Source: Croceicoccus bisphenolivorans
GTDB taxonomy: Bacteria; Pseudomonadota; Alphaproteobacteria; Sphingomonadales; Sphingomonadaceae
DNA: 34,998 nucleotides
Direction of reading: 5' to 3'
Assembly: GCF_001634625.1 (NCBI RefSeq)
Contig: NZ_LRSE01000020.1
Coordinates: 698 to 35,695, forward strand
The notes below the pieces were generated by a model. That model saw nothing but the letters and a program-made list of their open reading frames with translations, did no database searches and had not been told where the DNA came from. Both the position numbers and the translations under genes were made by a program. Shown one piece after another: positions 23,453-31,440 of this stretch (the stretch's first letter is position 1; the number at the start of each line of letters is the position of its first letter).

Positions 23453-23479
23453 TCGCCGCGACGGCCGGCCGGGTCTGTT

Positions 23480-24007
23480 TCAGCCCTGTTCGGCCGCGCG
23501 GCTTTTCCGCAACTTGGCTTCGCCCAGCCGCTTCTGCCGCATAAGCTCCTGCTTCAGCCTGTCGGGATGGCGGGCAATCACGAAACCGAAACTAACCCCG
23601 CCCTCCTTGCCATGCGTGGCATGGTGGAGGTTGTGCGCCTGAACCAGCCGCTTCAGGTAACCCTTGCGCGGGACATAGCGGAACCACCGCTGGTGAACGA
23701 GGCCGTCGTGAACCAGCGTATAGATGATCCCGTAAAGCAGAATGCCCAGCCCGATCCAAGTCGCCGGTTCCCACGCGCCCGCCTCCATCACGAGCGGGCT
23801 GCCAAGAGCGAACATGGAAATACTCATCGCCGCGCCGACCAGGGCGTAGAGATCGTTCAATTCGAAGAAACCGTCATGTCGCTGATGGTGATCGCGGTGC
23901 CAGCCCCAGCCGAAACCGTGCATGATGTACTTGTGCGACGCCCAGGCCACACCTTCCATTGCCGCCGCGCTGGCCAGTACGATCAGGATTTTTTCGGTAA
24001 CGAACAT
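23480..24007 (-). CDS. crtZ: Beta-carotene hydroxylase CrtZ (fatty acid hydroxylase superfamily)
   Basis: The protein has 175 residues with about four membrane helices. All four histidine clusters of the di-iron CrtZ enzymes are present: HKYIMH (25-30), HRDHH (37-41), HDGLVH (100-105) and HNLHH (125-129). CrtZ adds hydroxyls to the rings of beta-carotene, giving zeaxanthin-type pigments. No other carotenoid gene is in the window. It is divergent from leuC, with an 89-bp shared spacer. Confidence 0.93.
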   Translation of the reverse strand: MFVTEKILIVLASAAAMEGVAWASHKYIMHGFGWGWHRDHHQRHDGFFELNDLYALVGAAMSISMFALGSPLVMEAGAWEPATWIGLGILLYGIIYTLVHDGLVHQRWFRYVPRKGYLKRLVQAHNLHHATHGKEGGVSFGFVIARHPDRLKQELMRQKRLGEAKLRKSRAAEQG

Positions 24008-24065
24008 GTCCCGTTACTACGCAGCATTGGCATTCCATGCAAACCTGCGTGTCCAACTTGCAATT

Positions 24066-24090
24066 CGCCCGTAACGGGCGCAAATGCCCG
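24066..24090 (+). promoter_or_regulatory. Mutually exclusive hairpins just upstream of leuC
   Basis: Stem 1 is CGCCCG (24066-24071)/CGGGCG (24075-24080). Stem 2 is CGGGC (24075-24079)/GCCCG (24086-24090). They share the middle strand, so only one can form, and stem 2 ends 6 bp before the leuC ATG where the ribosome would bind. No leader peptide rich in leucine is seen. Confidence 0.4.
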
Positions 24091-24096
24091 CTCATT

Positions 24097-25524
24097 ATGG
24101 CAAGCAAGGCACGCACACTCTACGAAAAGATCTGGGATGCCCACGTCGTCGAACAGCGCGATGATGGCACCTGCCTGATCTATATCGACCGCCACCTCGT
24201 CCACGAGGTTACCAGCCCGCAGGCATTCGAAAGCTTGCGCAGCGCCGGACGCAAGGTGCGTCGCCCCGACCTGACCCTTGCGGTGCCGGATCACAACCTG
24301 CCGACCACTGCGCGGCGTGACGAGACGGGCAACCGCATCCCGATCCTCGATCCGCAAAGCGCGCAGCAACTGGAAGCGCTGGAAAGAAACGCGCCCGACT
24401 TTGGCATCCGCTACATCGGCGATGCCGATCTGGAACAGGGCATCGTCCACGTCGTCGGCCCGGAACAGGGTTTCTCGCTGCCGGGCGCAACAATCGTCTG
24501 CGGCGATTCGCACACGGCGGCCCACGGCGGCCTCGGCGCTCTGGCATTCGGCATCGGCACCAGCGAAGTCGAACACGTGCTCGCCACGCAGACACTGCTG
24601 CTCAAGCAGTCGAAAACGATGGAAGTGCGCGTCGAAGGAACGCTCGGCGCGGGCGTGACGCCCAAGGACGTCGTGCTCCACGTCATCGGCCTGATCGGCA
24701 CGGCTGGCGGTACCGGCCATGTCATCGAGTTCTGCGGCAACGTGTTCGAGGAAATGAGCGTCGAGGGCCGCATCACGGTATGCAACATGGCGATCGAAGG
24801 CGGCGCGCGCGCCGGCCTCGTCGCGCCGGACGACAAGACTTTCGAATACGTGAAAGGCCGTCCGATGGCACCGAAGGGTGCCGACTGGGACAAGGCGCTG
24901 TCATGGTGGAAGACGCTGCCGACCGACACCGGCGCGACGTTCGACAAGTCGGTGCACATCGATGCCGCCGACATCCAGCCGACCGTGACATGGGGCACCA
25001 GCCCGGAAGATACCGTCGCGATCGGCGGGGTCGTGCCCGATCCGTCCAGCTTTGCCGATCCATCGAAGCAGAAGGCGGCTCAGGCCAGTCTCGACTACAT
25101 GGGCCTGACGCCCGGCACGAAAATGGCCGACATCCCGGTAGAGAACGTGTTCATCGGTTCGTGCACCAACAGCCGGATCGAGGATCTGCGCGCCGCGGCC
25201 GAAGTGCTGCGCGGCCGTCACAAGGCCGATAACGTCAAGTGGGCCATCGTCGTCCCCGGTTCCGGCCTCGTGAAGAAGCAGGCCGAGGCGGAAGGCCTCG
25301 ACAAGGTATTCACCGATGCAGGGCTGGAATGGCGCGAGCCGGGCTGTTCGGCATGTCTGGGCATGAATCCGGACAAGGTTCCGGCTGGCGAACGCTGCGC
25401 ATCGACCAGCAACCGCAATTTCGTCGGGCGACAGGGCCCGGGTTCACGAACCCACCTCGTCAGCCCCGCGATGGCCGCGGCTGCCGCAGTGACGGGCCAC
25501 CTTACCGACGTTCGCGAGCTGTGA
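24097..25524 (+). CDS. leuC: 3-isopropylmalate dehydratase large subunit
   Basis: The protein has 475 residues. With LeuD it isomerises 2- to 3-isopropylmalate in leucine synthesis, using a 4Fe-4S cluster. Seen: [18 protein letters not shown] at the start, [20 protein letters not shown], the first cluster cysteine in [13 protein letters not shown] and the [10 protein letters not shown] motif with the other two cysteines. The start at 24097 is the family start; an in-frame ATG at 24037 would add an unconserved leader. leuD is 1.2 kb downstream, so the pair is split by three other genes. Confidence 0.98.
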   Translation: MASKARTLYEKIWDAHVVEQRDDGTCLIYIDRHLVHEVTSPQAFESLRSAGRKVRRPDLTLAVPDHNLPTTARRDETGNRIPILDPQSAQQLEALERNAPDFGIRYIGDADLEQGIVHVVGPEQGFSLPGATIVCGDSHTAAHGGLGALAFGIGTSEVEHVLATQTLLLKQSKTMEVRVEGTLGAGVTPKDVVLHVIGLIGTAGGTGHVIEFCGNVFEEMSVEGRITVCNMAIEGGARAGLVAPDDKTFEYVKGRPMAPKGADWDKALSWWKTLPTDTGATFDKSVHIDAADIQPTVTWGTSPEDTVAIGGVVPDPSSFADPSKQKAAQASLDYMGLTPGTKMADIPVENVFIGSCTNSRIEDLRAAAEVLRGRHKADNVKWAIVVPGSGLVKKQAEAEGLDKVFTDAGLEWREPGCSACLGMNPDKVPAGERCASTSNRNFVGRQGPGSRTHLVSPAMAAAAAVTGHLTDVREL

Positions 25525-25525
25525 T

Positions 25526-25933
25526 GTGAAAGGGCGCTGCGCCTGCGGACAAGTTCATGTTTCGCTGGCGCGCAGGCCCGATTACGTCAATTTCTGCAAT
25601 TGCAACCTTTGCCGACCGATTGGCGGCGGCTGGGGCTATTTCGCAAGCGCTGAAGTCGAGATCACCGGCGAGACCGCCGAGTTTGGCCGCACCGATATCG
25701 AGCGGTGGCTGACCACCCATTTCTGCCCCGGTTGCGGTGCGGCTATCGCGTGGACGCCATACGGCCCGAACGACCAGGACCGGATGGGCGTCAACATGCG
25801 CCTGTTTCCGCTGGCCGAACTGGAAGGTATCCCGGCCGTCTGGTCGAACGGCCTGGCGATGAGTGACGACGATCCGGATGGCCCGATCGAACGGACAGGC
25901 CACGGCACGATGGGCGACGGCAAGGCGTTCTGA
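25526..25933 (+). CDS. GFA/CENP-V family zinc protein
   Basis: The protein has 135 residues. The GFA fold (glutathione-dependent formaldehyde-activating enzyme-like) is shown by its cysteines: CACGQV at the N-terminus, NFCNCNLCRPIGG and FCPGCGAAI. These bind zinc. The true substrate is unknown, since few family members have a proven role. It starts with GTG one base after the leuC stop codon, so coupling is likely. Confidence 0.88.
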   Translation: MKGRCACGQVHVSLARRPDYVNFCNCNLCRPIGGGWGYFASAEVEITGETAEFGRTDIERWLTTHFCPGCGAAIAWTPYGPNDQDRMGVNMRLFPLAELEGIPAVWSNGLAMSDDDPDGPIERTGHGTMGDGKAF

Positions 25934-26490
25934 CGCGCAAATCCTCATTCCCGCCGGTCGTGCGCACCGATACCCGCCTGCTCCTGCTCGGCAGCCTGCC
26001 GGGCGAGGCCTCGCTTCGCGCCGAACGCTATTACGCCCACCCGCAGAACCGGTTCTGGCACCTTGTCGGCGCCGTGATCGAAACGGACTTGCCCGCCATG
26101 GACTACGATGATCGCATCACGGCCTTGCTCGATCACGGGATCGGCTTGTGGGACGTAGTGAAGAGCGGACGGCGCAAGGGTAGCCTCGATGCCGACTTGC
26201 GCGAGGTTGAAGGCAATGCCCTTGGCGAGCTGGTGAACGGCCTTCCTGCACTTGCCGCAATCGGCTTCAACGGCGGCACATCCGCACGGATCGGCAGGCG
26301 GTTGCTGGGGCGTGAAACAGGGCTCTCACTGGTCGACCTGCCCTCCAGCAGCCCGGCCCATGCGGCAATGAGCCTTGCGGAAAAGACCGTTCGGTGGCTT
26401 GCACTCAGGCCATTTCTGACCGAGCGCAAAGACAGCGACGATGTAAGTCCGCATGGCAGCATGCACGAACCAGACGACGAACCTGCGTGA
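25930..26490 (+). CDS. DNA-deoxyinosine glycosylase (uracil-DNA glycosylase family 6)
   Basis: From the upstream CTG the protein has 186 residues. It matches the hypoxanthine-DNA glycosylase group that removes deaminated adenine: LLLLGSLPGEASLRAERYYA, HPQNRFWHLVG, GIGLWDVVKSGRRKGSLDAD, IGFNGGTSA and LPSSSPAHA. The first standard start is GTG at 25960, but the conserved lead-in SFPPV lies upstream of it in frame. The only plausible codon there is CTG at 25930, overlapping the previous stop (CTGA). The start is therefore uncertain; the family call is good. Confidence 0.82.
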   Translation: MTRKSSFPPVVRTDTRLLLLGSLPGEASLRAERYYAHPQNRFWHLVGAVIETDLPAMDYDDRITALLDHGIGLWDVVKSGRRKGSLDADLREVEGNALGELVNGLPALAAIGFNGGTSARIGRRLLGRETGLSLVDLPSSSPAHAAMSLAEKTVRWLALRPFLTERKDSDDVSPHGSMHEPDDEPA

Positions 26491-26500
26491 GGGAAGAACA

Positions 26501-26665
26501 GTGAGCGACGAAAAGGACTGGACCGGCAAGGCAGCAATGGCCGGGGCCGCAATCGGATCGGCGGCACTGGCCGCAGCCCTTCTCTATACCTCGCGCCGCA
26601 AAGAACGCGCGCAGAAGAAGAAGGCGGCCAAGGCAGCCCTGATCGACTCGCCGGAAACCGACTGA
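26501..26665 (+). CDS. Small single-helix membrane protein, unknown
   Basis: The protein has 54 residues: a polar start (VSDEKDWTGK read as Met), one hydrophobic helix (MAGAAIGSAALAAALLY) and a Lys/Arg-rich tail (SRRKERAQKKKAAKAA). The start is GTG with GAGGGAAG upstream. It lies 10 bp after the glycosylase and 62 bp before leuD. No family recognised. Confidence 0.6.
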   Translation: MSDEKDWTGKAAMAGAAIGSAALAAALLYTSRRKERAQKKKAAKAALIDSPETD

Positions 26666-26727
26666 TCCGGCATTTTTCGCGTCGATTCCCGTTGAGACGC
26701 AGGCGCGCTTGATCTAGGCGACTGGTC

Positions 26728-27324
26728 ATGGAACCGATCCGCGACATCGCAGGCCGCGCCATCCCGTTTGGCGCAAAGAACGTCGATACCGACGTCATCA
26801 TCCCCGCCCACTGGCTGAAGACCATTACCCGCGATGGCCTTGGCAAGGGTGCGTTCGAAACGATCCGCAAGGATCCGGACAACATTTTCGATTCGGAACG
26901 CTATGCCGGCGCACCGATCCTCATCGCGGGCGACAACTTCGGTTGCGGCTCCAGCCGCGAACACGCCGCCTGGGCCCTGCTCGACATGGGTGTGAAGGCT
27001 GTGATCGCGCCGAGCTTTTCGGACATCTTTTCGGGCAATGCCTTCAAGAACGGCATCCTGACCGTCGTCCTGCCGCAGGAACAGGTCGACCGCCTGCTCG
27101 AAGTCGCGACAGAGCATGACATCGCGATCGACCTTGAAAGCCAGACGGTCACCACCCCGTTTCAGGATCGTTTCACGTTTGAAATCGACCCGTTCCGCAA
27201 GCACTGCCTGATCGAAGGGCTTGACGAGATCGGCCTGACGATGGCCCGTGACGAAGCGATTGCAGCCTACGAAGGCCGCGCCAACAGTGAATTGTCGTTC
27301 CTTTCGGGTCGCAATGCGGCCTGA
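26728..27324 (+). CDS. leuD: 3-isopropylmalate dehydratase small subunit
   Basis: The protein has 198 residues. It is the LeuD swivelling domain that completes the LeuC active site. Seen: [20 protein letters not shown], then [16 protein letters not shown], the diagnostic motif, and ALFD-like strand positions to the end. Length is normal. The ATG at 26728 has no strong ribosome-binding site. It heads the downstream run of DUF1476, bolA and grxD, each 21-59 bp apart. Confidence 0.97.
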   Translation: MEPIRDIAGRAIPFGAKNVDTDVIIPAHWLKTITRDGLGKGAFETIRKDPDNIFDSERYAGAPILIAGDNFGCGSSREHAAWALLDMGVKAVIAPSFSDIFSGNAFKNGILTVVLPQEQVDRLLEVATEHDIAIDLESQTVTTPFQDRFTFEIDPFRKHCLIEGLDEIGLTMARDEAIAAYEGRANSELSFLSGRNAA

Positions 27325-27345
27325 TTTCTCACGAAGGGGAAAATA

Positions 27346-27669
27346 ATGACCGATTTCAACGATCGCGAACGCGCCGAGGAAGCCAAGTTCGCCCTTGACG
27401 AAGAAACGCTGTTCCGCATCACCGCGCGGCGCAACCGTCTTGTCGGCGAATGGGCTGCTGCCAAGATGGGCCTTACCGAAGCGGAGACCGAAGCCTATCG
27501 CAAGGCTGTCGTGCAAGCCGATTTCGAAGAAGCCGGCGAAGAAGACGTGATCCGCAAGCTGCTGGGCGACATGACCGCAGCCGGCATCGACATCGACGAT
27601 GCGACGGTCCGTGCAGCGCTCGACGAAAAGATGGTCGAGGCACGCCGCCAGCTCATGGGCGAGGCGTAA
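27346..27669 (+). CDS. DUF1476 protein, ATPase inhibitor subunit zeta family
   Basis: The protein has 107 residues and is helical: MTDFNDRERAEEAKFALDEE, then FRITARRNRLVGEWAAAKMG and VIRKLLGDMTAAGIDID. DUF1476 includes the alphaproteobacterial zeta subunit, which blocks reverse ATP hydrolysis by F1-ATPase in Paracoccus. The inhibitory N-terminal helix is conserved. GAAGGGGAAA precedes the ATG. Inhibitory activity here is inferred. Confidence 0.9.
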   Translation: MTDFNDRERAEEAKFALDEETLFRITARRNRLVGEWAAAKMGLTEAETEAYRKAVVQADFEEAGEEDVIRKLLGDMTAAGIDIDDATVRAALDEKMVEARRQLMGEA

Positions 27670-27728
27670 GAAATTCCGACACCCTGCCGGTTGCGCAAGG
27701 GTGTCCGACGCACTGACGGAGAAAATCG

Positions 27729-27962
27729 ATGGCAATGCAGGCTGACAAGATCGAGGCGATGATCCGCGCCGCTTTGCCCGATGCCGAAGTGACGATCACC
27801 GACCTTGCGGGCGACGGCGATCACTATGCGGCACACGTCGTGTCCGCCAGTTTTGCCGGAAAAACCCGCATCGCCCAGCACAAGGCGGTCTATGCCGCGC
27901 TGGGCGGGCGCATGGGCGGGGAACTTCACGCCTTGCAACTGACCACTGCGGTTCCCAACTGA
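27729..27962 (+). CDS. bolA: BolA/IbaG family protein
   Basis: The protein has 77 residues. The short BolA fold is shown by IEAMIRAALPDAEVTITDLAG, DHYAAHVVSASFAGKTRIAQ and HKAVYAALGGRMGGELHALQ. The conserved His of the HKAVY segment can ligate a shared [2Fe-2S] cluster with a monothiol glutaredoxin, and that partner is the next gene (33 bp downstream). The start may be either ATG at 27729 or 27735. Confidence 0.93.
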   Translation: MAMQADKIEAMIRAALPDAEVTITDLAGDGDHYAAHVVSASFAGKTRIAQHKAVYAALGGRMGGELHALQLTTAVPN

Positions 27963-27994
27963 ACGCAGTAAGACAAATACCGGGAAGACACCGC

Positions 27995-28324
27995 ATGGCC
28001 GACGTTAACGAACGCATCTCCGACATCATCAACAGCAACGATGTCGTGCTGTTCATGAAGGGCACACCGCTCTTCCCGCAGTGCGGCTTCTCCAGTCGGG
28101 CCGTTGCCATCCTCGACCACCTGGGCGTCGGCTTCGAATCCGTCGACGTGCTGCAGGACATGGAAATCCGCCAGGGCATCAAGACCTATTCGGACTGGCC
28201 CACGATCCCGCAACTTTATGTAAAGGGCGAGATGGTCGGCGGCAGCGACATCATGATGGAAATGTTCGAAGCAGGAGAGCTGCAGCAGCTCATGGCCGAA
28301 AAGCAGGTCGCCCGAGCCGGATGA
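27995..28324 (+). CDS. grxD: Monothiol glutaredoxin (Grx4/GrxD family)
   Basis: The protein has 109 residues, the usual single-domain size. The CGFS active site is at about residues 30-33 (PLFPQCGFSSRAVAILD), with TIPQLYVKGEMVGGSDIM for glutathione binding. These proteins carry or transfer [2Fe-2S] clusters and pair with BolA. The adjacent bolA gene supports that role. A hairpin follows the gene. Confidence 0.96.
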   Translation: MADVNERISDIINSNDVVLFMKGTPLFPQCGFSSRAVAILDHLGVGFESVDVLQDMEIRQGIKTYSDWPTIPQLYVKGEMVGGSDIMMEMFEAGELQQLMAEKQVARAG

Positions 28325-28358
28325 CGCTGGCTTTCGACCAGTCCCGCTTGCCATTCGG

Positions 28359-28390
28359 CGGGGCTGTCGGAGACCAGGACGACAGCCCCG
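28359..28390 (+). terminator. Perfect 11-bp hairpin after grxD
   Basis: CGGGGCTGTCG (28359-28369) pairs with CGACAGCCCCG (28380-28390) around a 10-nt loop, 35 bp after the grxD stop. There is no T tract, so it may be a 3' stabilising or weak terminating structure. The rest of 28391-28528 is more AT-rich and is the likely NUDIX gene promoter region (GTAAAATT near 28510). Confidence 0.55.
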
Positions 28391-28528
28391 CGATCGGGCA
28401 TGGTTTATCGGGTGGTACAATTAACAAAGCACAAAGTGTGCCAGCTTTGGGAAAAGAACGCTTTCTCAGCTTTCTAGCTCACGCCTCTGGGCGGAGCAGT
28501 TTGCGTGTTGTAAAATTTCCCGACGGTC

Positions 28529-29326
28529 ATGCCGATGTCTGAAACCACGGATGGAACCGGACAGCAGCCTGCGGCAACCCACCCCGCCGCCAGCCTGATC
28601 GTGTTTCGTAACGGCCCTTCCGGCCCCGAACTCCTGATGATACGCCGCTCCGACCAGCTCGCTTTCGGCGCTGGAGCGACAGTGTTTCCGGGCGGGCGCG
28701 TCGATCCGGACGATGTAACGCTGGCGCGCACTCTGTCCGGCGATCCGGACTGGAATGCAGCGCGCATTGCCTGCGTCCGTGAAACGCTGGAAGAAACCGG
28801 GCTGTTCGTCGGAGTGACGGGATATGTCGATCCGGCGATCGCCGGCGCCGCGCGCGCATCTCTGGCGAAGGGAACATCGCTTGGCGCGGTTCTGGACGAA
28901 CATGGCCTTGCTCTGGATGTTGAAGATTTCGTGCCGTTTGCCCGTTGGCACCCGCCAAGCGGGGTGAATCGGCGTTTCGACACGCGCTTCCTGATCGCCG
29001 ACATCGGCACCGGTGCGGTGACTCTTTCCGCAGATGGCACAGAAACCAGCAGCCAGTTCTGGGCCACGGCAGCCGATCTGCTGAGCATGGGCAGCCGGGA
29101 TGAGATTCGGCTCATGTTCCCGACCAGGGCGAACCTGATCCGGCTGGATCGCCTCGGCGACTTCTCTGCCGCACGTGCCGACAGCGAATTACAGGACGTG
29201 AGCCCCGTCAGCGCCTTCGTAGAGGAACGCGACGGAGAGCGCTGGCTTTGCGTGGAACCGGGGCACGGCTACGACGGCATCGGCCAGCCGCTGGTCAGCG
29301 CCATTCGCGGCGAGACTCAGCAATAA
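28529..29326 (+). CDS. NUDIX hydrolase, NUDT19-like
   Basis: The protein has 265 residues. The Nudix box is split by an insertion as in the NUDT19/CoA-diphosphatase-like group: VFPGGRVDP, about 25 residues, then RIACVRETLEETGLFVG with the catalytic REtLEEtG. Later segments are PFARWHPPSGVNRRFDTRFL and a C-terminal half with few motifs. The substrate is unknown; acyl-CoA or CoA is one possibility from the family. The ATG at 28529 or 28535 may be used; no strong ribosome-binding site is visible. Confidence 0.88.
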   Translation: MPMSETTDGTGQQPAATHPAASLIVFRNGPSGPELLMIRRSDQLAFGAGATVFPGGRVDPDDVTLARTLSGDPDWNAARIACVRETLEETGLFVGVTGYVDPAIAGAARASLAKGTSLGAVLDEHGLALDVEDFVPFARWHPPSGVNRRFDTRFLIADIGTGAVTLSADGTETSSQFWATAADLLSMGSRDEIRLMFPTRANLIRLDRLGDFSAARADSELQDVSPVSAFVEERDGERWLCVEPGHGYDGIGQPLVSAIRGETQQ

Positions 29327-29330
29327 CGAT

Positions 29331-29367
29331 AAAAAAAGCGCGGAGACCTTGGATAAAGTCTCCGCGC
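29331..29367 (-). terminator. Strong rho-independent terminator of the aceA unit
   Basis: On the minus strand a perfect 10-bp stem (GCGCGGAGAC with GTCTCCGCGC, 10-nt loop) ends in seven T residues (29337-29331). It lies 63 bp beyond the stop codon of the 55-residue gene, making that gene part of the aceA transcript. On the plus strand the hairpin has no T tract. Confidence 0.92.
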
Positions 29368-29430
29368 CCAGGATGTTTCGCGACCCTCTCCCTCAAGCGG
29401 GCCGCGACCGTTGTTGTGTTCTACCCGATC

Positions 29431-29598
29431 TCAGCCGGCGCGGCCAAGACGGTGGAGTAGATTCGCGTAGCGCGTTGCTTCGGCCGGGTCTTCGCAGGTC
29501 CGGGCGTAGTGAGCAACGGCTGTCTTCAACATCGGGAAGTCCGCGTTGCTGAAGATCGCGCGGGGGCGCTCGGTGCGGGCCTGGTCTTCGGTGCTCAT
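29431..29598 (-). CDS. 55-residue protein co-transcribed with aceA, unknown
   Basis: The short gene begins at ATG 29598 and encodes MSTEDQARTERPRAIFSNAD at the start, then a helical segment with LKTAVAHYARTCEDPAEATR and ends LLHRLGRAG. AAGGAGC stands 8 bp before the ATG and would be an excellent ribosome-binding site. An ATG 5 bp upstream in another frame stops after two codons. It lies 78 bp after aceA and before the terminator, so I infer expression with isocitrate lyase. No family recognised. Confidence 0.72.
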   Translation of the reverse strand: MSTEDQARTERPRAIFSNADFPMLKTAVAHYARTCEDPAEATRYANLLHRLGRAG

Positions 29599-29676
29599 TG
29601 CATTTGCTCCTTCGATCTCGCCGCCCTCGAGCGGCCTTTCAGTTCTGTGCTCTCATATTCAGTCCGGTTCGCTGCC

Positions 29677-31275
29677 TTATGCCGCAGCGAACTGGTTCAT
29701 CGTGTTGTCCTTGCCGCCGGCCTTGAGGGCCGCTTCACCGGCAAAGTATTCCTTGTGGTCGTCGCCGATGTCGGATCCGGCCATATTCTGGTGCTTCACG
29801 CAAGCGATACCTTGACGGATTTCCTCGCGCTGGACGTTGAGGACGTAGCCGAGCATGCCCTCTTCACCGAAGTAGCGCTTGGCGAGGTTGTCCGTGCTCA
29901 GCGCAGCCGTGTGGTACGTCGGCAGCGTGATGAGGTGGTGGAAGATGCCGGCCTGTGCCGCCGCGTCCTTCTGGAAGGTGCGGATGCGCTCGTCGGCTTC
30001 GGCAGCGAGGTCGCTACCATCGTAATCCACGCTCATCAGCTTGGCACGGTCGTAACCCGACACGTCCTTGCCTTCCGCGGCCCAGGCATCGAAGACCTGC
30101 TGGCGGAAATTCAGCGTCCAGTTGAAGCTGGGCGAGTTGTTGTAGACCAGCTTGGCATTCGGAATGACTTCGCGGATGCGGTTCACCATTCCGCCAATCT
30201 GGCCAATGTGCGGCTTTTCGGTTTCGATCCAGAGCAGGTCTGCGCCCGCCTGAAGCGAAGTGATGCCATCAAGCACACAGCGGTCCTCGCCCGTTCCGGA
30301 ACGGAACTGGTAGAGGTTCGAAGGCAGGCGCTTGGGACGAAGCAGCTTGCCGTCGCGGCTGATCAGCACGTCGCCGTTGCCGAGATTGCCGGCATCGACT
30401 TCGTCGCAGTCGAGGAACGAGTTGTACTGGTCGCCCAGGTCGCCCGGTTCCTTGGTGAACGCGATCTGTTTCGTCAGGCCAGCGCCCAGCGAGTCGGTAC
30501 GGGCAACGATAATGCCGTCATCCACGCCGAGTTCGAGGAAGGCGTAACGCAGCGCACGGATCTTCTGGTGGAAGTCCTCATGCGGAACGGTAACCTTGCC
30601 GTCCTGGTGGCCGCACTGCTTTTCGTCAGAGACCTGGTTCTCGATCTGCAGGGCACAGGCACCGGCTTCGATCATCTGCTTGGCCAGCAGGTAGGTCGCT
30701 TCCGGGTTGCCGAAACCTGCGTCGATGTCCGCGATGATCGGAACGACGTGGGTTTCGTAGTTGTCGATCGCGGTCTCGATGCGCTTCGCCTCGATCTCGT
30801 CACCACGCTCACGCGCTGCGTCGAGGTCGCGGAACATCATGCCGAGTTCACGGGCGTCGGCCTGCTTGAGGAAGGTGTAGAGTTCCTCGATCAGGGCCGG
30901 AACGCTGGTCTTCTCGTGCATCGACTGGTCGGGCAGCGGGCCGAATTCGGAGCGCAGCGCGGCAACCATCCAGCCAGAGAGGTAGAGGTACTTCTGACGA
31001 GTCGTGCCGAAATGCTTCTTGATGGAGATCATCTTCTGCTGACCGATGAACCCGTGCCAGCAGCCGAGCGACTGGGTGTAGTTCGCCGGGTCCGCATCAT
31101 AGGCTGCCATATCCTGCCGCATGATCTTCGCGGTGTACTTCGCGATGTCGAGGCCGGTGTTGAAGCGGTTCTGCAGCTTCATGCGAGCGGCGCTTTCCGC
31201 GTCGATGGCGTTCCACGGAGCGCCGTTGGCTTCGATCGTGTCCTTCAGGGACGCGATGGTCTGCTGGTAGGTCAT
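29677..31275 (-). CDS. aceA: Isocitrate lyase (long form)
   Basis: The protein has 532 residues. It splits isocitrate to glyoxylate and succinate, the first step of the glyoxylate shunt used on acetate and fatty acids. The active-site segment is SDEKQCGHQDGKVTVPHEDF with the catalytic Cys at about 221; long-form enzymes have KQCGH rather than the KKCGH of E. coli. The start MTYQQTIASLKDTIEANGAP fits this group; upstream in-frame codons belong to the leader. Malate synthase is not in the window. The gene is divergent from its probable regulator. Confidence 0.97.
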   Translation of the reverse strand: MTYQQTIASLKDTIEANGAPWNAIDAESAARMKLQNRFNTGLDIAKYTAKIMRQDMAAYDADPANYTQSLGCWHGFIGQQKMISIKKHFGTTRQKYLYLSGWMVAALRSEFGPLPDQSMHEKTSVPALIEELYTFLKQADARELGMMFRDLDAARERGDEIEAKRIETAIDNYETHVVPIIADIDAGFGNPEATYLLAKQMIEAGACALQIENQVSDEKQCGHQDGKVTVPHEDFHQKIRALRYAFLELGVDDGIIVARTDSLGAGLTKQIAFTKEPGDLGDQYNSFLDCDEVDAGNLGNGDVLISRDGKLLRPKRLPSNLYQFRSGTGEDRCVLDGITSLQAGADLLWIETEKPHIGQIGGMVNRIREVIPNAKLVYNNSPSFNWTLNFRQQVFDAWAAEGKDVSGYDRAKLMSVDYDGSDLAAEADERIRTFQKDAAAQAGIFHHLITLPTYHTAALSTDNLAKRYFGEEGMLGYVLNVQREEIRQGIACVKHQNMAGSDIGDDHKEYFAGEAALKAGGKDNTMNQFAAA

Positions 31276-31365
31276 TGTCGTATCCCTCGCGATTCGGTGT
31301 TGAGTGAACTGATGCACTTCCAATGACCTGATTTGCTGCACCGCGGAATGTGCTTCGATGTCGCA

Positions 31366-31395
31366 TTGTCAAACTTTACAAATTTTCTCTGTAAT
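31366..31395 (+). promoter_or_regulatory. Promoter of the aceA-linked regulator
   Basis: TTGTCA (31366-31371) and TGTAAT (31390-31395) are separated by 18 bp on the plus strand, reading toward the regulator gene. On the minus strand TTGACA (31372-31367) makes a perfect -35 for aceA, although its -10 is unclear. A RamB-box-like sequence overlaps both. Confidence 0.55.
31370..31382. promoter_or_regulatory. RamB-box-like operator between aceA and its regulator
   Basis: CAAACTTTACAAA resembles the RamB binding box AAAACTTTGCAAA of Corynebacterium as I recall it (11 of 13 positions). It overlaps the -35 elements of both divergent genes, a position suited to repression and autoregulation. Confidence 0.5.
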
Positions 31396-31440
31396 GTTGT
31401 AATGATGTCGACTCACTCATCATGCTGGGGAGCGGCAGGC

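Noticed and set aside
24037-24096. leuC start at 24037
   Set aside because: The extra 20 residues are unlike the family and the segment overlaps the leader hairpins; [18 protein letters not shown] is the expected start.
29509-31326. Plus-strand 605-codon frame opposite aceA
   Set aside because: aceA has full family motifs on the other strand; this frame has none.
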